Below are positions 7,806 to 18,247 of a DNA stretch of 64,000 nt, piece by piece. The translations under genes were made by a program, and so were the position numbers. Under the pieces are notes generated by a model, which saw only the letters and a program-made list of their open reading frames with translations, ran no database searches and was not told the DNA's origin. Source of the DNA: Streptomyces sp. NRRL WC-3605 (GTDB lineage: Bacteria > Actinomycetota > Actinomycetes > Streptomycetales > Streptomycetaceae); NCBI RefSeq assembly GCF_001509795.1, contig NZ_LLZN01000113.1, forward strand, positions 62,001 through 126,000, read 5' to 3'. Within the stretch, counting starts at the first letter, position 1, and the number at the start of each line of letters is the position of its first letter.

Positions 7806-8082
7806 GGTATCCGGCACGGGTGCCCTGACCAACGTCCTCCGGTACGAGGCCGGTTCGCACGGGACACGTCCCTCGCGAACTGTTCCGCTCCTGCTTGAGT
7901 GACTTGGGCCCCGCAGGCGTATACCTCTTCAGGAGGCGTCCAGGCGCGGTGGACGCGCGGTCCCGTACGCCGCCGGGCCCGCCGTGTCCGGACTGGTACT
8001 GAGGCGTCGCTGACCGTATTGGCCCGGCCGTGGCAGAATCAAACGGCCGGAAGGGGGCGCGTCCCGACGGGAGGGAGCAGTG
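7806..8082. other. Non-coding stretch upstream of the zinc-ribbon genes
   Basis: No gene is supported here. A possible promoter is CTGACC (8010-8015), 18 bp, CAGAAT (8034-8039), about 44 bp before the first small gene. A Shine-Dalgarno GGGAGG (8069-8074 region) follows. A frame on the minus strand crosses the area but its end is made of antisense tRNA, so it is rejected. Confidence 0.4.
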
Positions 8083-8256
8083 ATGCCTGCGAGCATCCTC
8101 GGAGAGGTCGGTCACCTCTCCGAGACGGCATTGGCACGGGACACGATCACTCGCCTCAGCTGCCCTTCCTGCGGTTCCGCCCACGTCGCCCAGCTTCTCG
8201 GGGACAACGGCGGGATCTCCTACGTGTGCACGGCCTGCGGCCACAGCTGGAGCTGA
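8083..8256 (+). CDS. Small zinc-ribbon protein, 57 aa
   Basis: ATG 8083 to TGA 8254-8256 encodes MPASILGEVGHLSETALARD, then a four-cysteine ribbon (CPSCGSAH and CTACGHSW), then a stop. The two CxxC knuckles predict one structural zinc. The start follows GGAGG by about 7 nt; GTG 8080 is an alternative. Function is unknown. The next gene, 3 nt downstream, encodes another small cysteine-rich protein. Both sit between two identical tRNA-Ala genes. Confidence 0.8.
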   Translation: MPASILGEVGHLSETALARDTITRLSCPSCGSAHVAQLLGDNGGISYVCTACGHSWS

Positions 8257-8259
8257 TCG

Positions 8260-8493
8260 ATGGGTGCACACAGGCGAAAGTGCGACTGGTGCGGCAGCGG
8301 AACGCCGATCGTCCGTGACATGGAACCGGTGAACCCCGACTACCAGTACTGGTGCGAGGAATGCGCGCGGGCGCTGATCATAAAAGGCGACCCCATCGAG
8401 ACCTACCGGGAACTCGAGGGGGAGCCGATCTACGGACGGCTGCTCGAGGAGCACTGCACGCTCAAGCGCTTCTATTCCTTCGTCACGGCGTGA
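8260..8493 (+). CDS. Small cysteine-motif protein, 77 aa
   Basis: The product begins MGAHRRKCDWCGSGTPIVRD and has a second pair, CEEC, near residue 32, so a zinc site is likely. The rest is acidic (YRELEGEPIYGRLLEEH) and ends FYSFVTA. I recognise no named family. The start is 3 nt after the stop of the upstream zinc-ribbon gene, so they are surely co-transcribed and probably translationally coupled. Confidence 0.75.
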   Translation: MGAHRRKCDWCGSGTPIVRDMEPVNPDYQYWCEECARALIIKGDPIETYRELEGEPIYGRLLEEHCTLKRFYSFVTA

Positions 8494-8565
8494 CGCGTCC
8501 CGCGGGTCCCTCAACTGTCATGAAATCCGACATTGATGGACACATCGGGCGCGCGGGTAATGGAT

Positions 8566-8595
8566 TTGGTGCTGCACCCCCTCGACCGGTAAAGT
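8566..8595 (+). promoter_or_regulatory. Promoter of the second tRNA-Ala gene
   Basis: TTGGTG (8566-8571), 18 bp and TAAAGT (8590-8595) lie 37 bp before the tRNA. The -10 matches that of copy 1. Confidence 0.55.
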
Positions 8596-8632
8596 TGGCG
8601 TCGCCGCCGGGGAAACCGGGCGGACGAAGCAA

Positions 8633-8705
8633 GGGGCTATAGCTCAGTTGGTAGAGCGCCTGCATGGCATGCAGGAGGTCAGGAGTTCAATTCTCCTTAG
8701 CTCCA
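8633..8705 (+). tRNA. tRNA-Ala (anticodon GGC), copy 2
   Basis: Identical over all 73 nt to the copy at 7685-7757. The identity extends 3 nt on each side (79 bp in total). The flanks otherwise differ, so this is an old duplication kept identical by selection or gene conversion. Confidence 0.95.
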
Positions 8706-8711
8706 CAGTGA

Positions 8712-8747
8712 GATCCCCCGGGTCGACTAGACCCGGGGGATCTTTTT
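8712..8747 (+). terminator. Intrinsic terminator of tRNA-Ala copy 2
   Basis: GATCCCCCGGGTC pairs perfectly with GACCCGGGGGATC around a 5-nt loop and is followed by TTTTT. It has the same GATC...GATC frame as the terminator of copy 1. Confidence 0.9.
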
Positions 8748-8850
8748 CATGTGCCCGCCGCGCGGGTGCCGTTGCGCCGGCGACGCGGGAACGGGACGCA
8801 CGAAGGGGCCGCCCGGATCGGACGGCCCCTGCACGCGCGTGTACGGCCCC

Positions 8851-10473
8851 TCAGCGGCCCAGCGCCCGCCGGCCCCGGCCCTCGCGGCCCTGGGACAGCA
8901 CCGGCAGGTTGGAGCGGGTCGGAGCCTGCGTCCGGGTGTCCTCCTCGATGCGCAGGGCGAGCGCCGGGCAACGCCGCACCGCCCGCAGGGCCTTGGCCTC
9001 CGCGTAGCGCGGCACCATGGCCTGGGCGACGGTCGGGAAGCCGTCGGCGCCGAGCTGGAAGACCTCCGGGAGGATGTCCGCGCACAGGCCGTGGCCCCGG
9101 CACAGCGTCCAGTCGACGAAGATCTTCTGCCGGCTGGGGCCGCTCTCCTCGGCCTCGGCGCCGCCCGGGATGCCCGTCGGAGCCCTGCCGCCCTCGAACA
9201 GCGGCAGAACGCCCTCCACGGGCCGTCCGCAGCCGTTGCCGAGGACATGGGCGGCGAGGTCGTCCGTGAACGCCTTGATGGTCGACTCGAGGAACATCGC
9301 CGAGCCGTCCGGGTGCGAGCAGGCGCCGCGCCGCTTCACGTTCTTGGCGACCTGCTTCAGCGCCTCCAGGGCGGCCGGGCCACCGCCGTTGATGATGTCC
9401 TCCAGGCCGCGCGCCGCGGCGGGCAGACCGAGGTAGCACGGCCCGCACTGGCCGGCGCTCTCCTCGGCCAGCCACTGCGCCACCCGCAGCGACTCGCCCA
9501 GCGGGCAGGTCTCCTGACTGATCGGCAGAATGGCGCCGGCGCCCAGCGAACCGCCCACCGCGTCCAGTGAGTTGCGGGAGACGATCGCCTCGTTCACCGT
9601 CGCCGCGTCGATCCACTTGCCGTGGTAGCCGCCGGTCAGCACGCCCTGCGGGATCGGCGGGGCCCCGGCGAGCTGGAGCACGTAGCGCAGCGGCACGCCC
9701 GTGGGGACCTCGATGACCATGGGGCGCGCCACCGCGCCGGAGACCGTGAGCATCACGGTGCCCGGCTCGTCGTACAGGCCGGTGTTGCCGTAGCGCTCCG
9801 GGCCGATGCGGGCGGCGATGGCCAGCTGGGCGAACGTCTCGGCGTTCGACAGCAGGGTCGGCGCGCCGCCGACGCCGTTCTGCGAGGCGCTGACCTTGCG
9901 GCCGGGCGGGATCGCCGGGCCGCCGTCGATGGAGCGGATCAGGGACGCGGCCGCGCCGGTCACCATGCGCACCGGGTTGCGCTGCACGAACGCGCGCAGC
10001 GCCGAGCGGCGGCTGTTGCTCAGGCCGCGTTCGGCGAGCGCGGCCTCCATGGACCGCTGGGTGGACTCCCGGGTGACCCCCACCACGAGCGTGCGGGCTC
10101 CCAGGGCCTCGGCGACCAGCAGGGCGCCGTCCAGGATCAGGTGCGGGGCACGGTTGATCATCACCGTGTCCTTGCGGCAGGCCGGTTCGTCCTCACTGCC
10201 GTTGACGACGACGACCGGCCGCACCCCGCGCTTGATCGCGGACTCGGCGACCGAGCGCAGCTTCTTGTGGAAGGGGAAGCCCGCGCCGCCGCGCCCCTTG
10301 AGGTTGATGTTCTCGGCGAGCTTCGCGAGCTGCTCGCCGCCCATCGGTTCCAGCGGCCCGTGCACCTTGAGGTGCATGGGCAGGTCGAGCCGTTCCACAA
10401 GGTCGAAGCCCGACGTGAGCTGGGGAAGACCGACCACGCGGACTTCGGGAACGTCGGGCAGGGCCTCGTTCAC
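8851..10473 (-). CDS. NuoF-like flavoprotein fused to a ferredoxin domain
   Basis: The 540-aa protein has the FMN/NADH fold of complex I subunit NuoF: GRGGAGFP (60-67), NGSEDEPACRKD (91-102), an SLBB region and the iron-sulfur module. In the 4Fe-4S motif ESCGxCxPC the first cysteine is replaced: residues 338-346 read ESAGQCGPC. Only Cys343, Cys346 and Cys385 remain. A C-terminal ferredoxin-like domain (about 450-510) has Cys458, Cys464 and Cys502, a CxxHxxC...CP pattern typical of 3Fe-4S ferredoxins. It is not in a nuo operon. Its GTG overlaps the stop of the upstream ferric-reductase-like gene (GTGA), so it probably feeds electrons to that membrane protein. Confidence 0.8.
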   Translation of the reverse strand: MNEALPDVPEVRVVGLPQLTSGFDLVERLDLPMHLKVHGPLEPMGGEQLAKLAENINLKGRGGAGFPFHKKLRSVAESAIKRGVRPVVVVNGSEDEPACRKDTVMINRAPHLILDGALLVAEALGARTLVVGVTRESTQRSMEAALAERGLSNSRRSALRAFVQRNPVRMVTGAAASLIRSIDGGPAIPPGRKVSASQNGVGGAPTLLSNAETFAQLAIAARIGPERYGNTGLYDEPGTVMLTVSGAVARPMVIEVPTGVPLRYVLQLAGAPPIPQGVLTGGYHGKWIDAATVNEAIVSRNSLDAVGGSLGAGAILPISQETCPLGESLRVAQWLAEESAGQCGPCYLGLPAAARGLEDIINGGGPAALEALKQVAKNVKRRGACSHPDGSAMFLESTIKAFTDDLAAHVLGNGCGRPVEGVLPLFEGGRAPTGIPGGAEAEESGPSRQKIFVDWTLCRGHGLCADILPEVFQLGADGFPTVAQAMVPRYAEAKALRAVRRCPALALRIEEDTRTQAPTRSNLPVLSQGREGRGRRALGR

Positions 10474-11810
10474 TTAAAGCCTCCGGAAGGCGTGTTCCAA
10501 GGTTCGCCCGGACCCGGTGCGTCGAAGTCGTAGGGGGCACCGGGCATCGTTTGGGTGGCGGGACCGCTGTTGTTGTACGTGTCGTTCTGGTTGTACGTAC
10601 CGAAGACGGCGTTTGTCTCGGAGGTGTCGTACACATCACTCGACCCGTAGCCCGCCGCGCCGCCACCGTAGGACGGGGCGCCCTGGCTGCCGTAGGCGGG
10701 GATGTTGTTGAAGCCGGTGTCGTTGAGCGGGTCGTAGGCCGAGGGGGGTGCCTCGCCGACCGGCGGCGGGGAGGGGATCGGCCAGCTGCCCGTGCCGCCG
10801 TCGCGCGGGACGGCCTGGGTGGGCTGGGTGTCGAACGGCAGGTCCATCCGGGCCGTCCGGTCTCCCGCGTACGGCTCCTGGCCGCCGCCGGAGCGCGGGG
10901 AGACGGCCCGGTAGGCGGCGGCGAAGCCCCCCGTGGTCTCGGCGGCCGACGGGGGCTGGGCCGGCATGCCGGGCAGGGGTCCGCCGCGGCCGCCGCGGTC
11001 CTCACGCGAGGAGCGCCGCTCGGCGCGCGGGCTGTCGGAGCCCGCCGCGGCCGATCCGGCCGCCGCCCGCGCGCGGCTCTCCTCGAGGCCCTCGCGGACG
11101 CCCGGCTCGTTGCCGATGATCTGGGCGAGCCGGTCGGCGAACTTCCGCTTGACCGGGCGCGGCGCGGCCCGCAGGGCGAGGGCGGCGGCCACGCCGACCA
11201 CGCACAGCTCGTAGCTGACCATGAAGAAGGTCTTCGCCGGGCGCCCCGCGAACAGGCCGTGGATCAGGGCGGCGCACCAGGCCGGGTAGGCCAGCATGTG
11301 CATCGCGCGCCAGCGGGCGGCGACCGGCGCGGGGGAGGCGAACCGGTTGCGCAGGGCGCCGGTGACGCCGACGAAGATCATGAGCAGAGCGGCCATCGAG
11401 CCCAGGCCGATCAGGAAGGCACTGCCCGGGATCTCGTCGCCGCCGAAGAACACGAGGCTGAACGGGATGACCGCGGCCATGAAGCTGGCATGGTCCAGTG
11501 CCAGTTTGACGCCGATGTGCACCAGCAGGAACGCGATCGAGGCCACGGCGGTGACCCGGTGGACACCCTGGGCGATGATCCGCTGGCGGGTGTCGAGGAT
11601 CATCCGGTCCTGGGCGACCAGGCCCCAGATCACCGAGCAGGTGAGACACACGAGCGACAGGACGCCGGCGCCGAAGTTGAGGAATTCCTGGAGCCAGGCG
11701 CCGCCGAGCAGGACGACCAGGGGTATGAGCAGCAGAACGGCGGCCGTCGCCACCCCGTAGGCCGACCGGCCCGGCTGGGGGAGCGAACTGTTACTACGAC
11801 GAGGGTTCAT
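10470..11810 (-). CDS. Ferric-reductase-like di-heme membrane protein
   Basis: The 446-aa product has about six hydrophobic helices in residues 18-212. Two histidine pairs (His84/His98 and His171/His184, spacing 14 and 13) match the bis-heme sites of the ferric reductase/NADPH-oxidase transmembrane superfamily. No FAD or NAD domain is attached. Residues 220-446 are a long cytoplasmic low-complexity tail rich in Ser, Gly, Pro, Tyr and Asn. The next gene, overlapping by 4 nt, supplies the flavin and iron-sulfur parts. ATG 11810 was chosen over an upstream frame extension because MNPRR begins near the first helix and GGAG lies upstream. Confidence 0.8.
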   Translation of the reverse strand: MNPRRSNSSLPQPGRSAYGVATAAVLLLIPLVVLLGGAWLQEFLNFGAGVLSLVCLTCSVIWGLVAQDRMILDTRQRIIAQGVHRVTAVASIAFLLVHIGVKLALDHASFMAAVIPFSLVFFGGDEIPGSAFLIGLGSMAALLMIFVGVTGALRNRFASPAPVAARWRAMHMLAYPAWCAALIHGLFAGRPAKTFFMVSYELCVVGVAAALALRAAPRPVKRKFADRLAQIIGNEPGVREGLEESRARAAAGSAAAGSDSPRAERRSSREDRGGRGGPLPGMPAQPPSAAETTGGFAAAYRAVSPRSGGGQEPYAGDRTARMDLPFDTQPTQAVPRDGGTGSWPIPSPPPVGEAPPSAYDPLNDTGFNNIPAYGSQGAPSYGGGAAGYGSSDVYDTSETNAVFGTYNQNDTYNNSGPATQTMPGAPYDFDAPGPGEPWNTPSGGFK

Positions 11811-12078
11811 GGGGGCAACTCCGAGCGGTTCGGGAAGGCGGTCCCGGTGCCGCACTCTAAGTGGCTCCATACCGGGGGGTACGGCGTTTGAGTTATTGCG
11901 TTGTTATCTACGGGCCGCGAGGGGCGTCCGATGTCCCTTAGCGTCTGTTACGCCAGGTAACAATTGAACATCGTTCAGCTTTTCCATGTCTTCACAACTC
12001 TCAGGTACGCAGCCGGAGGCGCGGATGTTCACGCGCGCGCCCACCGGAAGTCCGTCGCTCCCCGCTCCGGCGCTGCGG
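11811..12078. promoter_or_regulatory. Divergent intergenic region with two inverted repeats
   Basis: About 270 bp separate the redox operon (leftward) from the leuS leader (rightward). TGTTAC-N5-GTAACA lies at 11946-11962 and TGAAC-ATC-GTTCA at 11965-11977, only 2 bp apart. They look like repressor sites. The second is not a LexA box (which has N4) nor a standard Rex site. The local AT content is high for this genome. No gene is supported here; a 79-codon minus-strand frame has no homology I can see. Confidence 0.5.
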
Positions 12079-12084
12079 TACCCT
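12079..12084 (+). promoter_or_regulatory. -10 element of the leuS leader transcript
   Basis: TACCCT ends 6 nt before the ATG of the leader peptide (12091), which predicts a transcript starting at or next to that ATG. Confidence 0.55.
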
Positions 12085-12090
12085 GACGCC

Positions 12091-12129
12091 ATGCGTGCCG
12101 TACGCCTTCTGCTTAGCGAGCCGCGCTGA
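12091..12129 (+). CDS. leuS leader peptide [12 protein letters not shown]
   Basis: ATG 12091 to TGA 12127-12129 encodes a 12-residue peptide with three consecutive leucines (codons CTT CTG CTT). CTT is rare in this G+C-rich genome. It lies 128 bp before leuS, and an intrinsic terminator stands between. This is the layout of ribosome-mediated attenuation: slow leucine charging would stall the ribosome at the Leu codons and change RNA folding. No Shine-Dalgarno sequence is present, and the start looks leaderless. Confidence 0.8.
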   Translation: MRAVRLLLSEPR

Positions 12130-12135
12130 TCACTC

Positions 12136-12201
12136 CCGACCACCGGGCGATTCGGATGGTCGGCATCGGCGCGGCGTCCCCTCCTGTGCGAGGGGATTTT
12201 T
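12136..12201 (+). promoter_or_regulatory. leuS attenuator: upstream stem and terminator
   Basis: CCGACCA (12136-12142) pairs with TGGTCGG (12157-12163). A terminator TCCCCTC/GAGGGGA (12177-12183 with 12190-12196, 6-nt loop) follows, ending in TTTTTCGTTTTT. The run of T is exceptional for this genome. The first stem begins 7 nt after the leader stop, close enough to be masked by a ribosome at the stop codon. Confidence 0.75.
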
Positions 12202-12256
12202 CGTTTTTCGACAATCGCAGCCGCGGGCAGAGACGATCGATGGAGCTTTGAGGATC

Positions 12257-15130
<2,874 letters not shown>

Positions 15131-15161
15131 GCACCGCCACGACGTGTCGGGGTGATCCCCT

Positions 15162-15204
15162 ACGGGCAGGTTCGGGGTTCCGGTGGAACTCCGGACCTGC
15201 CCGT
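15162..15204 (+). terminator. Terminator after leuS
   Basis: ACGGGCAGGT (15162-15171) pairs with ACCTGCCCGT (15195-15204). The stem extends inward by four more pairs including one wobble. Confidence 0.75.
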
Positions 15205-15276
15205 TGCGTTTACCGTGGAGAAGCGACGTGTCGCATGTCGTGGCAGGCATGTCCCGGCAGGCAGGAGGAGGAGCCC

Positions 15277-16044
15277 GTGGAAGCAGTGATCGCAGTCATC
15301 GCCCTGCTCTTCGTGCTCTTCGTCGCGCTCGGCGTGTTCGCCACCGTCAAGGTCGTGGGCGCCGCCAAGCGCAGCGCCGACCGGCACATCACCCAGGCCC
15401 GGCGCACCGTCGAGGACCACACCCTCAAGGCCAAGGCGTTCGGCCGCCCCGGCCCCGCCGGGGAGGTCGCCCAGCTCCGCCTCGACCTGCGCACCTCCAT
15501 GCGGGCCACCCAGGAGGCGCTGGAGGCCCTCGCCGGCGAGGACGGGTCCGTCAAGGAGTCCCTCGCCCTCTTCCAGCGGCTCAGCGCCCACGGCCATGAA
15601 CTGGACGGCGAGCTGCGCCGCCTGGAGTCCGAACCGGACCGCGCCACGCTCGCCGCCCGGCTCCCGGACCTGCGCGAACGTACCGAGCGCATCACGCACT
15701 CCGCCGACTCGCTGCGCTGGGCGGCCCGCGACCGCGCCCGCCGCTTCGCCGACGACGACCTGGACTCCCTCGGCGCCCAGATCGACATGGAGGCCGGGGC
15801 CCTGCGGCACTGGCAGACCGACGACACGTCCGAGCCGTCGGCGTCGGGCACCTCCGAGCGCCCCGCGCCGCCCCCGTGGCCCGAGGCCCCCGCCACGGAC
15901 TCCGCGGCGGCACCCGAGCAGACCTGGCCGGACACCCCCCGGACCCGGCAGGCCGAGGAGCCGACGAGGCCCGCCATCACGCCGCCGGCCGCCCGGCCGA
16001 CGTATCCGTGGCAGAAGAAACCCCGCCCGGAGAGCACGACTTGA
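15277..16044 (+). CDS. Membrane-anchored coiled-coil protein, 255 aa
   Basis: GTG 15277 follows a strong GGAGGAGGA by a few nucleotides. The N-terminus is a membrane helix (VIAVIALLFVLFVALGVFATV). About 150 residues of charged heptad-like helix (RQ, LRLDLRTSMRATQEALEAL, LRRLESEPDR) follow, then a Pro/Ala/Ser-rich tail of about 85 residues. No enzyme motif is visible. The topology resembles small cell-envelope scaffolds, but that is only an inference from shape. It stands alone between leuS and degV. Confidence 0.75.
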   Translation: MEAVIAVIALLFVLFVALGVFATVKVVGAAKRSADRHITQARRTVEDHTLKAKAFGRPGPAGEVAQLRLDLRTSMRATQEALEALAGEDGSVKESLALFQRLSAHGHELDGELRRLESEPDRATLAARLPDLRERTERITHSADSLRWAARDRARRFADDDLDSLGAQIDMEAGALRHWQTDDTSEPSASGTSERPAPPPWPEAPATDSAAAPEQTWPDTPRTRQAEEPTRPAITPPAARPTYPWQKKPRPESTT

Positions 16045-16121
16045 GCCCGCGGCACGATCCGTTCCGGTCACGACGGCACCGGCTGAGCGGGGTCGGGCTG
16101 CCGCCCGGGCACTACGCCAGG

Positions 16122-16127
16122 TAACCT
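16122..16127 (+). promoter_or_regulatory. Putative -10 element of degV
   Basis: TAACCT ends 7 nt before ATG 16135. No Shine-Dalgarno sequence is seen, so degV mRNA is probably leaderless. Confidence 0.5.
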
Positions 16128-16134
16128 CCAGCTC

Positions 16135-16980
16135 ATGTCCCGCCATGTCGCGATCGTCACCGATTCAACGGCCTACCTGCCGCCCCGGACGATGCAGCGC
16201 CACGGCATCACCGCGGTCCCCCTGACCGTGGTCCTCGGCGACCAGGCGCTCCTCGAGGGCACCGAGATCTCGACGCGTTCCCTCGCCCAGGCGTTGCAGA
16301 AGCGACGCCCCGTCACCACCTCGCGCCCCAGCCCCCAGGTCTTCGCCGAGCACTACCGCAAGGTCGCCGAGTCCGGAGCCACGGGCATCGTCTCCCTGCA
16401 CCTGTCCGCCGAACTCTCCGGCACCTACGACGCCGCCGTCCTAGCGGCGCGCGAGGCACCCGTGCCGGTACGGGTGGTGGACACCGGGATGGTCGCCATG
16501 GCCCTCGGATTCAGCGCGCTCGCCGCCGCCGAGACGGCCGAGGCCGGCGGCACCGTGGACGAGGCCGTCACCGCCGCCGAGAAGCGTGCCGGGGGCACCG
16601 CCGCCTACTTCTACGTCGACACCCTCGAATACCTGCGCCGCGGCGGCCGGATCGGGGCCGCGCAGGCGCTGCTGGGCTCCGCGCTCGCGGTGAAGCCCCT
16701 GCTCCAGCTGGACGGGGGCCGCATCGACCTCCTGGAGAAGGTGCGGACGGCGTCCAAGGCGATCGCCCGGCTGGAGGAGATCGCCGCCGACCGGGCGGGC
16801 GGCGCCCAGGTCGACATCGCGGTGCACCATCTCGCGGCCCACGAACGGGCGTCGGCGCTCGCGGACCGGCTGCGCACCCGGGTGCCGGGGCTGGCCGACC
16901 TGCATGTCAGCGAGGTCGGCGCGGTGATCGGGGCGCACACCGGGCCCGGTCTGCTGGGGGTCGTGGTCTCGCCCCGGTGA
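16135..16980 (+). CDS. DegV family fatty-acid-binding protein
   Basis: The 281-aa product has the DegV opening VAIVTDSTAYLP, the TSRPSPQVFAE loop and the GTYDAA segment that binds the fatty-acid carboxylate. It also has the YVDTLEYLRRGGRIG signature. FakB-type members present fatty acids to the kinase FakA for phosphorylation. No fakA partner is nearby. The stop codon lies inside the first degenerate copy of a 30-bp repeat array. Confidence 0.9.
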   Translation: MSRHVAIVTDSTAYLPPRTMQRHGITAVPLTVVLGDQALLEGTEISTRSLAQALQKRRPVTTSRPSPQVFAEHYRKVAESGATGIVSLHLSAELSGTYDAAVLAAREAPVPVRVVDTGMVAMALGFSALAAAETAEAGGTVDEAVTAAEKRAGGTAAYFYVDTLEYLRRGGRIGAAQALLGSALAVKPLLQLDGGRIDLLEKVRTASKAIARLEEIAADRAGGAQVDIAVHHLAAHERASALADRLRTRVPGLADLHVSEVGAVIGAHTGPGLLGVVVSPR

Positions 16981-17090
16981 CCGGGCGCAGGTCATCTAAG
17001 CGCGGGTGACCAGGGCGGGGGTCATAGACGTGCGGGTGACCAGGGCGGGGGTCATAGACGTGCGGGTGACCAGGGCGCGGGTCACTCGTA
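16971..17090 (+). repeat. 30-bp tandem repeat with internal inverted repeat TGACC...GGTCA
   Basis: Three clear 30-bp copies occupy 17001-17030, 17031-17060 and 17061-17090. The first two differ at one position and the third drifts at its end. A degenerate copy (16971-17000) overlaps the degV stop. Each unit contains TGACC, an 8-nt spacer (7 in the degenerate copy) and GGTCA, so the array presents a symmetric site about every three helical turns, upstream of comEA. Confidence 0.85.
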
Positions 17091-17152
17091 GGGGTGGCGC
17101 GGTTCTCCACAACCGACCTGCCGTCCACGGAAATTGAGCAAGATCATCGCGA

Positions 17153-18247
17153 ATGCGACGGGTGCCGGATGCTCGTCGCATGGCACTTCGATCACGCACT
17201 TCGACGGGTACATCTCCGCGGGTCCGCTCCGCGAGGGTCACCAGCGGGCCCGGGCGCGGCCCCGCCTCCGACGGCCGCGTCCGTCATCGGCGCGGCGCGC
17301 ATGACGGCGGCCGGGGCAGGGCGGGGCAGCGCCGGGCTTCGGCGCAGGAGTTACGCCGCCGGGCCGAGCTGATCTTCGCCGAACGGGGCGGGGACTGGCG
17401 GGAGTCGGGGACGGGGCCTCCGGGCGATGTGGGTGCGGCGGGCGCGGTGGCGTCGGACCTGGGCGCCGGGGCTCGCGTCGATCCTGGGCCCGATGGCGCT
17501 CCCGCTTCCGCCGGCCCGGTCGCTCGAGGTCTTCGGGGGAGGCTGGGGACAGCGCTGCGGGAGCGGATGCCGGTGTGGGTGCAGGCGCGGTGCGGTCTGG
17601 AGCGCCGCAGTGTGATCGCGCTCGTCGCCGTGCTCGCCCTCGCCGCCTCTCTGGCGGTGCAGCACTTCTGGGCCGGCCGGGTGCAGCCCGTACGGGCACC
17701 CGAGGTGGTGCGCGCGGCGGCCTCCCACGGCGACGAAGCGCGGAGCGGGGCGGACGGGCCCGGCGCGACGGTTGCCGCCGGGCCGGGTGCCGCGGGATCG
17801 CCCGGCGCCGAGATCGTGGTGGACGTGGGCGGCAAGGTCCGTGAACCGGGCGTGCACCGGCTGCCCGCCGGTTCGCGCGTCGCCGACGCCCTGCGCGCGG
17901 CCGGTGGGGTGCGGCCGGGTACGGACACGGACGGGCTGAACCAGGCCCGCTTCCTGGTGGACGGTGAGCAGGTGATCGTCGGCGCTCCGCCGGGTGCCGC
18001 CGCGCCTGCCCCGGCCGTGGGGTCGGGCGGCGCCGGTCCCGGGGGCGCGCCCACCGCACCGGTGTCGCTCAACACGGCCACGCTGGAGCAGCTCGACACG
18101 CTTCCGGGTGTGGGTCCGGTGCTGGCCCAGCACATCATCGACCACCGCACCCGGCACGGCGGTTTCCGCTCGGTGGACGAACTGCGCGACGTGAACGGCA
18201 TCGGCGACCGCCGCTTCGCCGACCTGCGGAACCTCGTACGGCCATGA
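17153..18247 (+). CDS. comEA: ComEA-type helix-hairpin-helix DNA-binding protein
   Basis: The protein (364 aa from this start) has a poorly conserved, Arg-rich N-terminus, a membrane helix (about 153-173) and an SLBB-like domain (VDVGGKVREPGVHRLPAGSRV). A double helix-hairpin-helix at the C-terminus (LNTATLEQLDTLPGVGPVLAQHII and VDELRDVNGIGDRRFADL) completes it. ComEA binds DNA outside the membrane for uptake by ComEC. The start is uncertain: ATG 17153 and ATG 17180 both lack a ribosome binding site. Its stop overlaps the comEC start (ATGA). Natural transformation is not generally known in Streptomyces. Confidence 0.85.
   Translation: MRRVPDARRMALRSRTSTGTSPRVRSARVTSGPGRGPASDGRVRHRRGAHDGGRGRAGQRRASAQELRRRAELIFAERGGDWRESGTGPPGDVGAAGAVASDLGAGARVDPGPDGAPASAGPVARGLRGRLGTALRERMPVWVQARCGLERRSVIALVAVLALAASLAVQHFWAGRVQPVRAPEVVRAAASHGDEARSGADGPGATVAAGPGAAGSPGAEIVVDVGGKVREPGVHRLPAGSRVADALRAAGGVRPGTDTDGLNQARFLVDGEQVIVGAPPGAAAPAPAVGSGGAGPGGAPTAPVSLNTATLEQLDTLPGVGPVLAQHIIDHRTRHGGFRSVDELRDVNGIGDRRFADLRNLVRP

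Noticed and set aside
7696..8514. Long open frame on the minus strand across the first tRNA-Ala
   Set aside because: Its N-terminal part runs antisense through the zinc-ribbon genes and its end (VELRRIELLTSCMPC-like) is antisense tRNA, a common false gene call in G+C-rich genomes.
11965..11977. LexA (SOS) box candidate TGAAC-ATC-GTTCA
   Set aside because: Actinobacterial SOS boxes have GAAC-N4-GTTC; the spacer here is N3, and no DNA-repair gene is adjacent.
11904..12143. 79-codon minus-strand frame in the divergent region
   Set aside because: It overlaps the leuS leader peptide and the two inverted repeats; no ribosome binding site or family likeness.
12095..12256. Upstream extension of leuS into the attenuator
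   Set aside because: The in-frame extension covers a terminator and leader RNA; leucyl-tRNA synthetase homologues start near MSET.
12079..12256. T-box riboswitch upstream of leuS
   Set aside because: No T-box bulge sequence or specifier stem is seen; the leader ORF with Leu codons explains the region better.
16971..17090. CRISPR array
   Set aside because: The units are directly abutting with no unique spacers, and there are no cas genes.
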